From NCBI RefSeq assembly GCF_018130785.1, contig NZ_JAFCJT010000001.1, positions 868,001 to 932,000 of the forward strand: DNA of 64,000 nucleotides, written 5' to 3'. Origin of the DNA: Bradyrhizobium liaoningense. GTDB taxonomy: Bacteria; Pseudomonadota; Alphaproteobacteria; Rhizobiales; Xanthobacteraceae. Positions 30,054 to 39,163 of the stretch are shown here, piece after piece. The stretch's first letter is position 1, and every line of letters starts with the position of its first letter. The notes below the pieces were generated by a model that was not told the origin of the DNA, searched no databases, and saw nothing but the letters and a program-made list of their open reading frames with translations. A program made the position numbers and the translations under genes.

Positions 30054-30347
30054 GCGTCTCAACAAGGGTTCGAAAGAGCTACGGCTCGTTCCATCTAGGG
30101 CGTGAGGCCCGGACGCTGCAAGCAACGCCCAATTGAGGCCCGTAATGAACCGGGGTCAATTAGGCCTGTTGTTCAAAATCGTGAGCCTGACCATTGGTTT
30201 ATAGGCCCTGCTCGGCTAGAAGGAACAGCAAGTCCCCTCGGATGCGAAACCGGCGCCTTGGGTTTGCCGCAACATTCCCTCAAGGCGTCTCGGTGCCGCC
30301 CCGGCCGGGTGCTAGAACGCTGTCGAACCGAGCCTCAAGGGTTCTAG

Positions 30348-32633
30348 GTGGTCCAGAACACACCATCCAACTGGAAGAGCCGCATCCGGAATTTCTTTCT
30401 GGACCTCGACGCGCGCATCGATTCCTCGCTGTTCTCCTCGGCCAAGGGCATCCGCGAGCTCTACGAGCGCTATTCGACCTTCATGGACCGCTTCTATGTC
30501 GGGCGGTGGAAGCGCTGGGTGTTCATCGAGCCGCTGTCGGAGGCCGCGACGCTGGGCCTCGGCGGCCTGGTCGTGATGCTCACGCTCGCCATCCCCGCCT
30601 TCCGCGAGACCGCGGACGAGGACTGGCTGAAGAAATCCGATCTCGCGGTGTCCTTCCTCGACCGCTATGGCAATCCGATCGGCAGCCGCGGCATCAAGCA
30701 CAATGACTCGATCCCGCTGGAAGATTTTCCGGACGTGCTGATCAAGGCGACGCTCGCGACCGAAGACCGCCGCTTCTACGAGCATTTCGGCATCGACATC
30801 GCCGGCACCGCGCGCGCGCTCGTCACCAACGCCCAGGCCGGCGGCGTCCGCCAGGGGGGCTCCTCGATCACCCAGCAGCTCGCCAAGAACCTGTTCCTGA
30901 GCAACGAGCGCACCATCGAGCGCAAGGTCAACGAAGCCTTCCTCGCGGTCTGGCTGGAATGGCGCCTGACCAAGAACGAGATCCTCAAGCTGTACCTCGA
31001 CCGCGCCTATATGGGCGGCGGCACTTTTGGCGTCGACGGCGCAGCCCACTTCTACTTCAACAAGTCGGCGCGCGACGTGACGCTGTCGGAAGCCGCGATG
31101 CTCGCCGGCCTGTTCAAGGCGCCGACCAAATACGCCCCGCACATCAACCTGCCCGCGGCGCGCGCCCGCGCCAACGTCGTGCTCGACAATCTCGTCGATG
31201 CCGGCTTCATGACCGAGGGCCAGGTGTTCGGCGCCCGCCGGAATCCTGCCTTCGCGGTCGATCGCCGCGACGAGGCCTCGCCGAACTACTATCTCGACTA
31301 CGCCTTCGACGAGATGCGCAAGCTGGTCGACACCTTCCCGAAGTCGTACACCGAGCGCGTCTTCGTGGTGCGCCTCGCGATCGACACCAACGTGCAGAAG
31401 GCGGCGGAAGACGCCATCGAGAACCAGCTGCGCCAGTTCGGCCGCGACTATCACGCGACCCAGGCCGCGACCGTCGTCTCCGATCTCGACGGCGGCATCC
31501 GCGCCATGGTCGGCGGCCGCGACTATGGTGCGAGCCAGTTCAACCGCGCGACCGACGCCTACCGCCAGCCCGGCTCGTCGTTCAAGCCTTACGTCTACAC
31601 CACCGCACTCCTGAACGGCTTCACGCCGAACTCGATCGTGGTCGACGGCCCGGTCTGCATCGGCAATTGGTGTCCGCAGAACTATGGCCATTCCTATTCC
31701 GGCTCGGTGACGCTGACGCAGGCGATCACGCGCTCGATCAACGTCGTGCCCGTCAAGCTGTCGATCGCGATCGGCCAGAAGGAACAGCCGAAGGCGCCGA
31801 ACCCGGCCAAGCTCGGCCGCGCCAAGATCGTCGAGGTCGCCCGCCGCTTCGGCCTCAAGGCGCCGCTGCCCGATACCCCGTCGCTGCCGATCGGCTCGGA
31901 CGAAGTCACCGTGCTCGAGCACGCCGTCGCCTACGCCACCTTCCCCAACCGCGGCAAGGCGGTGACACCGCATTCGGTACTGGAGGTGCGCACCGGTGCC
32001 GGTGATCCGGTCTGGCGCTGGGACCGCGACGGTCCGAAGCCGCGACAAGCGATCCCGGCCTCCGTTGCCGCCGACATGGCCGGCATGATGAGCCACGTCG
32101 TCAGCGAAGGCACCGCGCGCCGCGCCGCGCTCGACGGCATTCCGACCGCCGGCAAGACCGGCACGACCAATGCGTATCGTGACGCCTGGTTCGTCGGTTA
32201 CACCGGCAATTTCACCTGCGCGGTGTGGTACGGCAATGACGACTATTCGCCGACCAACCGCATGACCGGCGGCTCGTTGCCGGCGCAGACCTGGCACGAC
32301 ATCATGGTCGCCGCGCATCAGGGCGTCGAGGTCCGGGAAATCCCCGGCATCGGCATGGGCCAGAAGCTGCCGCCGCAGCCGACGGCAGCACAAGCCAATG
32401 CGGCACCGAAGGTGCTGGAGACCAAGCCCGGTCCGCCGCCGGTGCTGACCAAGCGCGGCGCCGACATCCTGGTGCGCGTCGAGAAGCTGCTCGATGACGC
32501 CGCCAAGACCGCGACCAAATCAACCAGCAACGACGCCAATGCGGCCAAGCCGGCCTCGTCGACGAGCGCGCTCGCCTTTCCACAGAACTATGCGGAAGAG
32601 AATGCGAACGCATCCGCCCCGCGCAAGAACTGA
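30348..32633 (+). CDS. Penicillin-binding protein 1A (bifunctional transglycosylase/transpeptidase)
   Basis: PBP1A polymerises and crosslinks peptidoglycan. The 761-residue product has a cytoplasmic N-terminus, one membrane helix at about 66-86, a GT51 domain with EDRRFYEHFGID (about 139) and GGSSITQQLAKN, and a transpeptidase domain with SSFK (about 410), SIN (about 463) and KTGT (about 602). The C-terminus is a proline/alanine-rich tail. Translation starts at a GTG. Two DUF genes follow in the same operon. Confidence 0.94.
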   Translation: MVQNTPSNWKSRIRNFFLDLDARIDSSLFSSAKGIRELYERYSTFMDRFYVGRWKRWVFIEPLSEAATLGLGGLVVMLTLAIPAFRETADEDWLKKSDLAVSFLDRYGNPIGSRGIKHNDSIPLEDFPDVLIKATLATEDRRFYEHFGIDIAGTARALVTNAQAGGVRQGGSSITQQLAKNLFLSNERTIERKVNEAFLAVWLEWRLTKNEILKLYLDRAYMGGGTFGVDGAAHFYFNKSARDVTLSEAAMLAGLFKAPTKYAPHINLPAARARANVVLDNLVDAGFMTEGQVFGARRNPAFAVDRRDEASPNYYLDYAFDEMRKLVDTFPKSYTERVFVVRLAIDTNVQKAAEDAIENQLRQFGRDYHATQAATVVSDLDGGIRAMVGGRDYGASQFNRATDAYRQPGSSFKPYVYTTALLNGFTPNSIVVDGPVCIGNWCPQNYGHSYSGSVTLTQAITRSINVVPVKLSIAIGQKEQPKAPNPAKLGRAKIVEVARRFGLKAPLPDTPSLPIGSDEVTVLEHAVAYATFPNRGKAVTPHSVLEVRTGAGDPVWRWDRDGPKPRQAIPASVAADMAGMMSHVVSEGTARRAALDGIPTAGKTGTTNAYRDAWFVGYTGNFTCAVWYGNDDYSPTNRMTGGSLPAQTWHDIMVAAHQGVEVREIPGIGMGQKLPPQPTAAQANAAPKVLETKPGPPPVLTKRGADILVRVEKLLDDAAKTATKSTSNDANAAKPASSTSALAFPQNYAEENANASAPRKN

Positions 32634-32642
32634 TCGAAACCC

Positions 32643-33221
32643 GTGCGGCTGATCCTGATCACATTGACGGCCCTTCTGCTCGCGAGCGTGGTCGGCGTCG
32701 GCGCGACCTGGATGACGACGACCCGCGGCACCGAGATCGGCGCGCTGACCATCGGTCCGTGGACCGCGCGGCCGCGCACCGGCACCGCCGACGTCGATCC
32801 CTATTCGCGCGCCACTATCGTGCGCAACGGCGAGCTGCCGATCGGCACCGGTGACGGCGTCGCCTTCACCGCGACCGCCGACGAGAAGAAGAAGGCGCTC
32901 GACGGCCGCTGCGACGTCGTCGTCTCCGGCGTGACGCCGCCGGCGCGGTTCTGGACACTGACGCTGTACGACCGCAAGGGCCACCTCGTCGCCAATTCGC
33001 TGCAGCGCTACGGCTTCACCAGCCAGGAGATCGTGCGGCAGTCCGACGGCTCGTTCGAGATCCGCATCGCCTCGCGCTCACGCGCCGGCAACTGGCTGCC
33101 GACCGGCGGCATCGAGCGCTACGCGCTGATGCTGCGCCTCTACGATACCCCTGTCGGGGTCGCGACGCGCACACAGCGCGATGCGCCGATGCCCACGATC
33201 AAGACGGTGGGCTGCTCATGA
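32643..33221 (+). CDS. DUF1214 domain protein with N-terminal membrane anchor
   Basis: A 192-residue product from a GTG start nine bases after the PBP1A stop. Residues 2-20 form a membrane anchor or signal (RLILITLTALLLASVVGVG). The rest matches the DUF1214 beta-rich fold (PYSRATIVRNGELPIG, PARFWTLTLYDRKGHLV, SFEIRIAS). It overlaps the following DUF1254 gene by four bases. These two domains are often adjacent or fused; their biochemical role is not established. Confidence 0.85.
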   Translation: MRLILITLTALLLASVVGVGATWMTTTRGTEIGALTIGPWTARPRTGTADVDPYSRATIVRNGELPIGTGDGVAFTATADEKKKALDGRCDVVVSGVTPPARFWTLTLYDRKGHLVANSLQRYGFTSQEIVRQSDGSFEIRIASRSRAGNWLPTGGIERYALMLRLYDTPVGVATRTQRDAPMPTIKTVGCS

Positions 33222-33802
33222 TCCGCCTGATGTTCACCATCGTCGCGGGCGTGGTGCTGGGCCTCGTGGTCCATCTCGTCAGCGTGCTGGCGCTGCCGCG
33301 GATCGCGACACAGGACGCCTATTCGCGGCTGACGCCGATGACGAAGCTCAACGCCGTGACCCAGCTTCCCCTCGCCGATCCCAACAATTCGCCGATGCCG
33401 TTCATGGACCCGGCCTTCGCGATCGCGATCTGCCGCTACGACCTCACGGGCGGGCCGCTCAAGCTGACGGTGCCGGTGAGCCAGGCCTACACCTCGGTGT
33501 CGTTCTACACCCGCAACGAGATCGCCTATTACGCCATCAACGACCGCTCCGCCGGCAAGAAGGTGATCGAGCTCGACCTGATGACCGAGCCGCAGCACAA
33601 CGAGCTGCCCGAGGACGAAGAGATCACCGCGGCCGACCGCCTGATCATCGATTCCCCTGCTACCACCGGCTTGATCGTGATGAAGGCGCTCGCCGCCGAG
33701 CCCGGCTTGATGCAGCAGGCCCAGGCAACGCTTCAGGCTGCGACCTGCGCGCCGCAGACAGAAGCGCCGGCCAAGGCCGAGGCGCCGCGTGGCCGGCGCT
33801 GA
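33218..33802 (+). CDS. DUF1254 domain protein with N-terminal membrane anchor
   Basis: A 194-residue product (MIRLMFTIVAGVVLGLVVHL is a signal or anchor). The DUF1254 region includes DAYSRLTPMTKLNAVTQLP and TVPVSQAYTSVSFYT. The C-terminus is an Ala/Glu/Pro-rich tail. The ATG overlaps the DUF1214 stop (ATGA), implying a stoichiometric pair, encoded with PBP1A, so an envelope role is likely. Confidence 0.85.
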   Translation: MIRLMFTIVAGVVLGLVVHLVSVLALPRIATQDAYSRLTPMTKLNAVTQLPLADPNNSPMPFMDPAFAIAICRYDLTGGPLKLTVPVSQAYTSVSFYTRNEIAYYAINDRSAGKKVIELDLMTEPQHNELPEDEEITAADRLIIDSPATTGLIVMKALAAEPGLMQQAQATLQAATCAPQTEAPAKAEAPRGRR

Positions 33803-34138
33803 GCGCGGTCGTTTCGACGCAATCAAAACAAAAACACGAAAAACAACCCCATGCACAGTAGCGGGGGTATTGAAATCATTGGACTAACGTTCGTCGGTCG
33901 GCGTCCTTTCCGGCATGATCGACATTTGGGACCATGGACCTGGAAGGTTTGACACGTCGGGCAAAACACTGGCACAACGGCAGCATCGAAAAGTTCGTAA
34001 CACCCGCGCGGAAGAATCCGCTGCGGGTTTTTTCATGTCGGAGAAAGAGCGCCATGATCAAAGAATCATTATGCTCCTCCGCGGCAACCAAAGCTGACTT
34101 ACCAGCGAACCCAAAATTGGATCCCTCCTCCTTCGGAA
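33803..34138. other. Convergent intergenic region with a distal terminator
   Basis: This 336-base gap lies between the ends of DUF1254 (+) and DUF1259 (-). It contains one strong intrinsic terminator (34002-34033, +) some 200 bases after the DUF1254 stop. The stretch between could be a long 3' UTR or a small RNA; short frames in it (from 33915 and 33934) have no ribosome binding site. Confidence 0.45.
34002..34033 (+). terminator. Intrinsic terminator
   Basis: ACCCGC (34002-34007) pairs with GCGGGT (34023-34028), and GCGG (34008-34011) pairs with CCGC (34018-34021), leaving a 6-base loop and one bulged T. Six T residues follow at 34028-34033. It would end transcription from the PBP1A operon or of a small RNA upstream. 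Confidence 0.8.
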
Positions 34139-35113
34139 TCAGCTTTTTGTGCTGGCCGTCTTGTCCAGCGCCGCGCGCAAGCCGTTGGCGAGCTTGATCG
34201 CGTCGTCGTTCGCCCAGAAGTGCATGAAGAAGAGGCGCGGCTGTTCATCCAGCATATGGCTATGGAGAGCCGTCACGCCGATGCCATGCGATCGCAACGC
34301 CTTGATCACGGGGTTCACCTCGCCGCTGGTCATTACGAAATCGCCGGTAATGACTGCCTTGCCGCCACCGGTCGGTTGAAAGTTGATGGCGGTTGCGACG
34401 CCCAGCGGACCGACGGGGCTCAACTGAATCCCTTCTTCGGTAATAGGATCGCGGCGGGGAACGTTGAACTGATAGACGCCGCCGTTGGCCTGCCCCTTGA
34501 CGCCAATGATCTGGTCGAGCTGCGCGGTGTCGAGATCGACAGCAGGCGGAGGAGCCGTCGGGGCCGCCGCCGACAGCGGCGTCTTGCTTTCGGCAAGCGC
34601 ATCTCGAATGGCGGTCGCGATCTTGACCGGATCGCCGTGCCCCGCCACGTGCATGTAGAACGTCGCCGGGCTCGCGCCGAGCAGATGATTGTGAACAGCA
34701 GTGATCTCCAACTCGCTCGCGATCATCTTCAGCATGACCGGGTTGATCTCGGATTCGAGCAGCACCAGATCGCCCATCGCCATGACCCCGCCATGCGCGG
34801 GCTTGAACGCGACCCAGCCGCCGAGCGCCAGCGCCGGCTTGATGGTCACGCCGTCGAGAGTCACCGTGAGGTCGGTGCGCGGAAAGCCGTAGCGATGTAC
34901 ATCGCCGGTGACGGCCGGCTTTCGGCCCAGCGCTTCATCGACCTTCTGCCAGTCGACATCCTGCGCGTGAGCGGCCGCGATGAAACAGGCGACGATGCCT
35001 ATCAGCGCCGAGCAGGCGCTCCACGCCGTACCGAGGAGACGAGACGATTTGTCGGATGAGATCGAAAAAAAAGACATGTTGCGCCCATGCGTCAGGACGC
35101 GATTCTTGGGCAT
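34139..35113 (-). CDS. Secreted DUF1259 (LppY/LpqO-like) protein with two repeats
   Basis: A 324-residue exported protein; the signal peptide ends AAAHA-QDVD near residue 50. Two homologous DUF1259 halves follow, each with a motif of the form GDxxxxxxEINPV / GDFVMTSGEVNPV, then HNHLLGASPATFYMH or HSHMLDEQPRLFFMH. The paired histidines HxH suggest metal binding (inference). The ATG at 35113 has GAGG four bases upstream; an ATG at 35077 gives a more ordinary signal peptide. It is a stand-alone gene. Confidence 0.88.
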   Translation of the reverse strand: MPKNRVLTHGRNMSFFSISSDKSSRLLGTAWSACSALIGIVACFIAAAHAQDVDWQKVDEALGRKPAVTGDVHRYGFPRTDLTVTLDGVTIKPALALGGWVAFKPAHGGVMAMGDLVLLESEINPVMLKMIASELEITAVHNHLLGASPATFYMHVAGHGDPVKIATAIRDALAESKTPLSAAAPTAPPPAVDLDTAQLDQIIGVKGQANGGVYQFNVPRRDPITEEGIQLSPVGPLGVATAINFQPTGGGKAVITGDFVMTSGEVNPVIKALRSHGIGVTALHSHMLDEQPRLFFMHFWANDDAIKLANGLRAALDKTASTKS

Positions 35114-35320
35114 GTCGCCTCACGGGGAGATCGCACATCCCCGGCAACCGAAATAGAAACCCGGACGGCCAAGCTGTCAACCCGAGCATCCCGCGAACCG
35201 CCGAGCAAGCGTCACGAAGAGTTCAACCTCGATATGGAACCAGACCGTCATCTTGAGACCCGAGGACGAATTCACACAAGGTCGTCCGCACGGCAGAGGC
35301 GCGCTCACACAAGAGCGGGC

Positions 35321-36535
35321 TCATGAGGAACGCTTCCCGAATTGAGCCCCCCGCGCCCACAGCAATGCGAGCGGACCTAGCGCGATGCCGGCCGCAAGAA
35401 CAACGAACGCCAGCAGCCAGCCGCTTGCGCTTTGCGGACCGCCGGCTGCGTCGAGCGCGGCGCCCGTGCCCCAGGCTCCGAGCGCTGACAGGCCGAAGCC
35501 GACCGTGGAGTGCAGAGCCAGAGTTGCACCACGATGCTCGGAGACGGCCGCAGCCGACATGCCGGCAGTCAACGCGCCAGAATCGGCGGGCACGGTCAGG
35601 CCATAGACGAGCAGCAGCAGCGCGAGCACCCATGCCGGCGCCGTAGCATTCAGCCCGACGACGATTGCAACACAAGCCGACGCGATCATCACGATAGTGA
35701 TCGCGCGATGCCGGCCGAATTTCAGCGCGGCCTCGTTGCCGAGGATGCTCGCGGGCATCGAGATCACCGCGAAACAGAAGCTCAGCACGACGGGGCTCAG
35801 CCATGACGGCGCGCCTTGATGGGCGACGACGAAGGTCCAGAACCCGACGAGCCAGGTGCGGATGCCGTAGAGCTCGAAGCAGTGGGCGCCGTAACCGAGG
35901 ATGTATCCGAGCGCCTCGCGGTTCGCGAAGACGGGCGCGAAGTTGAGAAGACGCTCCGCCTTCGGCGCGGGATGCTGCCCCTGCATCAGGAGGCACGCGG
36001 TGACCATGGCGACGGGGCCGAAGCCGGTGACGAGGAATGCGCTCCGCCATCCCCAACGGTCGGCGATAAGTTGCGCGACCAGGAACGAGAGGCCAACACC
36101 GACCGAGAAGCTCGACGTGTACAGCGTGACGGCCCGCGAGGTGTCGCCGGCGGGAAGACGGTCCGTCAGCGCCTTCGGGCCCGGCATATAGGCGCCGGCA
36201 AATCCAAGTCCTGCAAGGGACCAGATCGCGGTCGCCGACCAGAATCCTTGCGCGAAGATTCCGAACGCCGCGGTCGCGAGCCCGCTGACGATCGAGCCCC
36301 AGAGCAGCACGAGCCGCGCGTCGACCCGGTCGGTCAATGTCGTCAGCACGGGCACCGCGAGCATGTAGCCGAATGCATAACCGCTTGCCATCAAGCCGCC
36401 TTCGGCCGCCGACAGTCCCCACGCGGGCATCAGGTGCTGCGCCAGATTTGCGGACAGCGTCACGTGCGGCAACAGGTTGCCGACCTGCCCTATGCACATC
36501 ACCGCAATCAGAGACCGACCGCTTAAGTTACGAAT
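35321..36535 (-). CDS. MFS transporter of the arsenic-type cluster
   Basis: A 12-helix major facilitator of about 404 residues, distantly like the next gene. The first membrane helix begins SLIAVMCIGQVGNLLP and MFS motif A is TDRVDARLVL. The start is uncertain. The family-like N-terminus is preceded by AGGAG six bases before an ATT codon at 36535, overlapping the end of the upstream MFS gene; other options are ATG 36499, GTG 36502 or the long frame from 36640. It is the last gene of the flavoprotein-MFS-MFS unit. Confidence 0.82.
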   Translation of the reverse strand: MRNLSGRSLIAVMCIGQVGNLLPHVTLSANLAQHLMPAWGLSAAEGGLMASGYAFGYMLAVPVLTTLTDRVDARLVLLWGSIVSGLATAAFGIFAQGFWSATAIWSLAGLGFAGAYMPGPKALTDRLPAGDTSRAVTLYTSSFSVGVGLSFLVAQLIADRWGWRSAFLVTGFGPVAMVTACLLMQGQHPAPKAERLLNFAPVFANREALGYILGYGAHCFELYGIRTWLVGFWTFVVAHQGAPSWLSPVVLSFCFAVISMPASILGNEAALKFGRHRAITIVMIASACVAIVVGLNATAPAWVLALLLLVYGLTVPADSGALTAGMSAAAVSEHRGATLALHSTVGFGLSALGAWGTGAALDAAGGPQSASGWLLAFVVLAAGIALGPLALLWARGAQFGKRSS

Positions 36536-37748
36536 TTTGCTCTCCTGGCTGGAGGGGCGTTGATGTTGCCTGCTCCGTGCGAAGCAGCAGCAGCGCGAAG
36601 AAGGCCGAGACCGAGATGAGCGCGCTGATCCACAGCGCACTGCTGCCGATGTGCTCCACCATCAGCCCCAGTGCGAGCGGCGCGGCGGCCCCCGTCAGTC
36701 GCGACGGGAGCGAGATCATGCCGACGCGTCTGCCGAATCCCGCCGACCCGAACAGCGCCAAAGGGAGCGTCCCTCGGGCAATGGTGATGATGCCGTTGCC
36801 TGCTCCGTACAGCACCGTGAAGGTCGACGCGAGCAAGGGTCCGCCCGCGACGAGCGCAACGACACCGATCGGATTCATGAGCATGGCCAGCCTCGCCGAG
36901 AGCAGCGGATGAAACCGGGCGAGCCATCCTGCCTCCAGAAGGCGCGCGCCGACCTGCGCTGGTCCAACCAACGCGCCCGCGAGCAAGGCTTGCGCCGGTG
37001 TCGCGCCAAACGCAACCAGCATGGTCGGCAGAATGGCGGAGATTCCCGAGCTGACGAAGCTTGCTGCTACGAACATGTAAGCCAGCAGCACCATCGCGAA
37101 GGTCTCGCTCTGGCGTCCGGATTGCTGGCTCGCGCCCCCGCCCGGCCGAGACTCCTGGTCCAAGGGGGCGGCGCGCGGCAGCGAAAGATTGAGCGGCAGC
37201 GCAAGGCCGATATGGATCACCGCCCACACCTGACAGACGACGCGCCAGCCGTACTCCGAGGTGAGCCAGGTCGTGAGGGGCCAGCCGAGGGTGCTGGCGA
37301 ATCCGGCGATCAGGGTGATGCCGGTGATGGTTCGTCGCGCATGGGTACCGTAGATGCGAGCAAGCGTCGCGAAGGCCGCTTCATAGAGGCCCATGCCCAT
37401 GCCAATCCCGAGCAGCGCCCAGGCCGCAATCAGCACCGCCGCGCCATGGGCGACGGACAGCAGGAGCAAGCCCGCCACAAAAACGAGGTTCGAGATCGCA
37501 AGCAGGCTGCGCCCTCCGAACGTATCGATGGCATGGCCCACGCGCGGGCCGAGCAGACCGGAGATGACAAGCGCTCCAGACAGCGCGCCGAACACGTATG
37601 TCGGCGCAAGACCGAGATCGCGCGCAATCGGCGCAGCCAGGATGGCAGGGAGATAGTAGCTCGACGCCCACGCAACGGTCTGCGCGGAACCGAGCGCGAC
37701 GACGACAGCGAGCGGACCCGCAGCCTGGCCCGCAGGGACTTGCGTCAT
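36528..37748 (-). CDS. MFS transporter of the arsenic-type cluster
   Basis: A 406-residue, 12-helix transporter starting MTQVPAGQAAGPLAVV. The first helix (SAQTVAWASSYYLPAILAAPIARDLG) and the TFGGRSLLAI loop resemble YnfM/MCT-like MFS proteins. The ATG at 37748 overlaps the flavoprotein stop as ATGA, so the two are coupled; an ATG at 37760 is also in frame. Tandem MFS genes beside a flavoprotein and ArsR suggest export of an arsenic or antimony species or an oxidation product. The substrate is not known. Confidence 0.85.
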   Translation of the reverse strand: MTQVPAGQAAGPLAVVVALGSAQTVAWASSYYLPAILAAPIARDLGLAPTYVFGALSGALVISGLLGPRVGHAIDTFGGRSLLAISNLVFVAGLLLLSVAHGAAVLIAAWALLGIGMGMGLYEAAFATLARIYGTHARRTITGITLIAGFASTLGWPLTTWLTSEYGWRVVCQVWAVIHIGLALPLNLSLPRAAPLDQESRPGGGASQQSGRQSETFAMVLLAYMFVAASFVSSGISAILPTMLVAFGATPAQALLAGALVGPAQVGARLLEAGWLARFHPLLSARLAMLMNPIGVVALVAGGPLLASTFTVLYGAGNGIITIARGTLPLALFGSAGFGRRVGMISLPSRLTGAAAPLALGLMVEHIGSSALWISALISVSAFFALLLLRTEQATSTPLQPGEQNS

Positions 37749-39115
37749 GAGCAGCCGCACCCCGCAGCGCCAGCCTTCTTTGCCGATTCATCGGCAGCGC
37801 AGCAGGCTGACGGCTCCTCCTTCGCCGGCCCGCCGCAACATCCCGCTGCGGCTCCGGCGACCTCGATGCCACCACGCGTGCAGACGCCGGTCTCCGGCAG
37901 CACAAGCTCCACCCTCGCCGCAGCTTCCTTGTCGCCAGCGAGATCGGCCGCGATCGAGCGGACCTGTTCGTATCCGGTCATCATCAGGAAGGTCGGCGCA
38001 CGGCCGTACGACTTCATGCCCGCCATGTAGAAGCCCGGCTCATCATGCGCGAGCTCGCGCGCACCGTGCGGACGCACCGTCCCACAGCTATGCTCGTTGG
38101 GATCGATGAGAGGTGCGAGGGCGACTGGTGCCTCGATGGCGGGATCGAGCCGCAGACGCAGTTCGGACAGGAACGAGAAGTCGGGACGGAAACCCGTCGA
38201 CACGATCAATTCGTCCGCCACCACGCTTCGCCCGGCGCAACAGGGGCCGGCCGCGATCTTGAGGCGGCCTTCGGATTCCGAGAGATGCGTGACGCCGAAT
38301 TCGGCTTCAACCCTGATCCTCCCGGAGGCAACAAGCGCGGCGAAGGCACTCCCAAGCTCGCCGCGTGCAGCAAGCTTGTCATTCCGGCCGCCGCCGAAGG
38401 CCTTCGCGGGATCAGCGCCACGCAACAGCCAGACGGGTTGCGTACCCGGCACCTCATCGGCGAGATGCACGAGGTCGATCAGCGTGCCTACCGCGGAATG
38501 ACCGGCGCCCAGAACAGCAACGGACTTACCTGCATATCTGGAACGGCCAGCACCTCGGGCATCCGGCATGCCGTAGGCAATACGGTCGCTGCACTGGGGC
38601 TCGCCGATCGCCGGCAAGCCGTTGTGGCCGGCCGGATTGGGGGAGAACCATGTGCCTGATGTATCGATCACGGCGTCTGTACGCAGAGCTTCGGGACCCT
38701 TACCGTTCTGATACCGGATCTCGAACAGCGCCTGGTCGCGCCCCTTGGTCTTCGCCTTGTCGAAGCCGACGCGGCTGATGGCCGAGACGCGGCTGGCGGT
38801 CCGGATCACCTCGCGCAGCGGCGTGCGCGTCGCGAGCGGCATCAGGTATCGCTCAAGCAGTTCGCCGCCGGTCGGATAAGATTGCGGGTCCGGCGCATTC
38901 CATCCTGTCGGCGCCAGCATCCGCGCGGCGGCCTTGTCGACATTGTACTCACACGGCGAGAACAACTGGACATGCTGCCACTGGCGGACGGCGTGTCCGA
39001 CTTCGGGTCCGGCCTCGAGCACAATGGGGGACATGCCGCGCTCGAGCACGTGCGCGGCCGCGGCCAGGCCGACCGGCCCTGCCCCGATAATGGCAACTGT
39101 CCTTCCGTCGCTCAT
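37745..39115 (-). CDS. FAD/NAD(P)-dependent flavoprotein with Cys-rich tail, ArsO-like
   Basis: A 456-residue two-dinucleotide-binding oxidoreductase. The FAD site is IIGAGPVGLAAA at residues 9-20, and the NAD(P) site is VLGAGHSAVGT near 200. The protein resembles flavin monooxygenase-like proteins found in ars clusters. The last 40 residues are unusual: CTRGG, then CCGGP, CC and CGCS, giving eight cysteines that could bind soft metals (inference). It lies 48 bases after arsR and has its own ArsR-type palindrome at 39130-39149. Confidence 0.85.
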   Translation of the reverse strand: MSDGRTVAIIGAGPVGLAAAAHVLERGMSPIVLEAGPEVGHAVRQWQHVQLFSPCEYNVDKAAARMLAPTGWNAPDPQSYPTGGELLERYLMPLATRTPLREVIRTASRVSAISRVGFDKAKTKGRDQALFEIRYQNGKGPEALRTDAVIDTSGTWFSPNPAGHNGLPAIGEPQCSDRIAYGMPDARGAGRSRYAGKSVAVLGAGHSAVGTLIDLVHLADEVPGTQPVWLLRGADPAKAFGGGRNDKLAARGELGSAFAALVASGRIRVEAEFGVTHLSESEGRLKIAAGPCCAGRSVVADELIVSTGFRPDFSFLSELRLRLDPAIEAPVALAPLIDPNEHSCGTVRPHGARELAHDEPGFYMAGMKSYGRAPTFLMMTGYEQVRSIAADLAGDKEAAARVELVLPETGVCTRGGIEVAGAAAGCCGGPAKEEPSACCAADESAKKAGAAGCGCS

Positions 39116-39129
39116 TTCGCTACTCTCAT

Positions 39130-39149
39130 ATTTCTAGAATTATCGAATA
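39130..39149. promoter_or_regulatory. ArsR-type operator copy 1
   Basis: ATTTCTAGAATTATCGAATA lies 15-34 bases upstream of the flavoprotein ATG. It matches the other two copies (39521, 39821) at most positions, with the right half less perfect. It likely controls an internal promoter for the flavoprotein-MFS-MFS unit. Confidence 0.6.
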
Positions 39150-39163
39150 AATCGGCAAAAAAA

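Noticed and set aside
33915-34197. Short plus-strand frames in the convergent gap
   Set aside because: They run through a strong terminator hairpin and lack ribosome binding sites.
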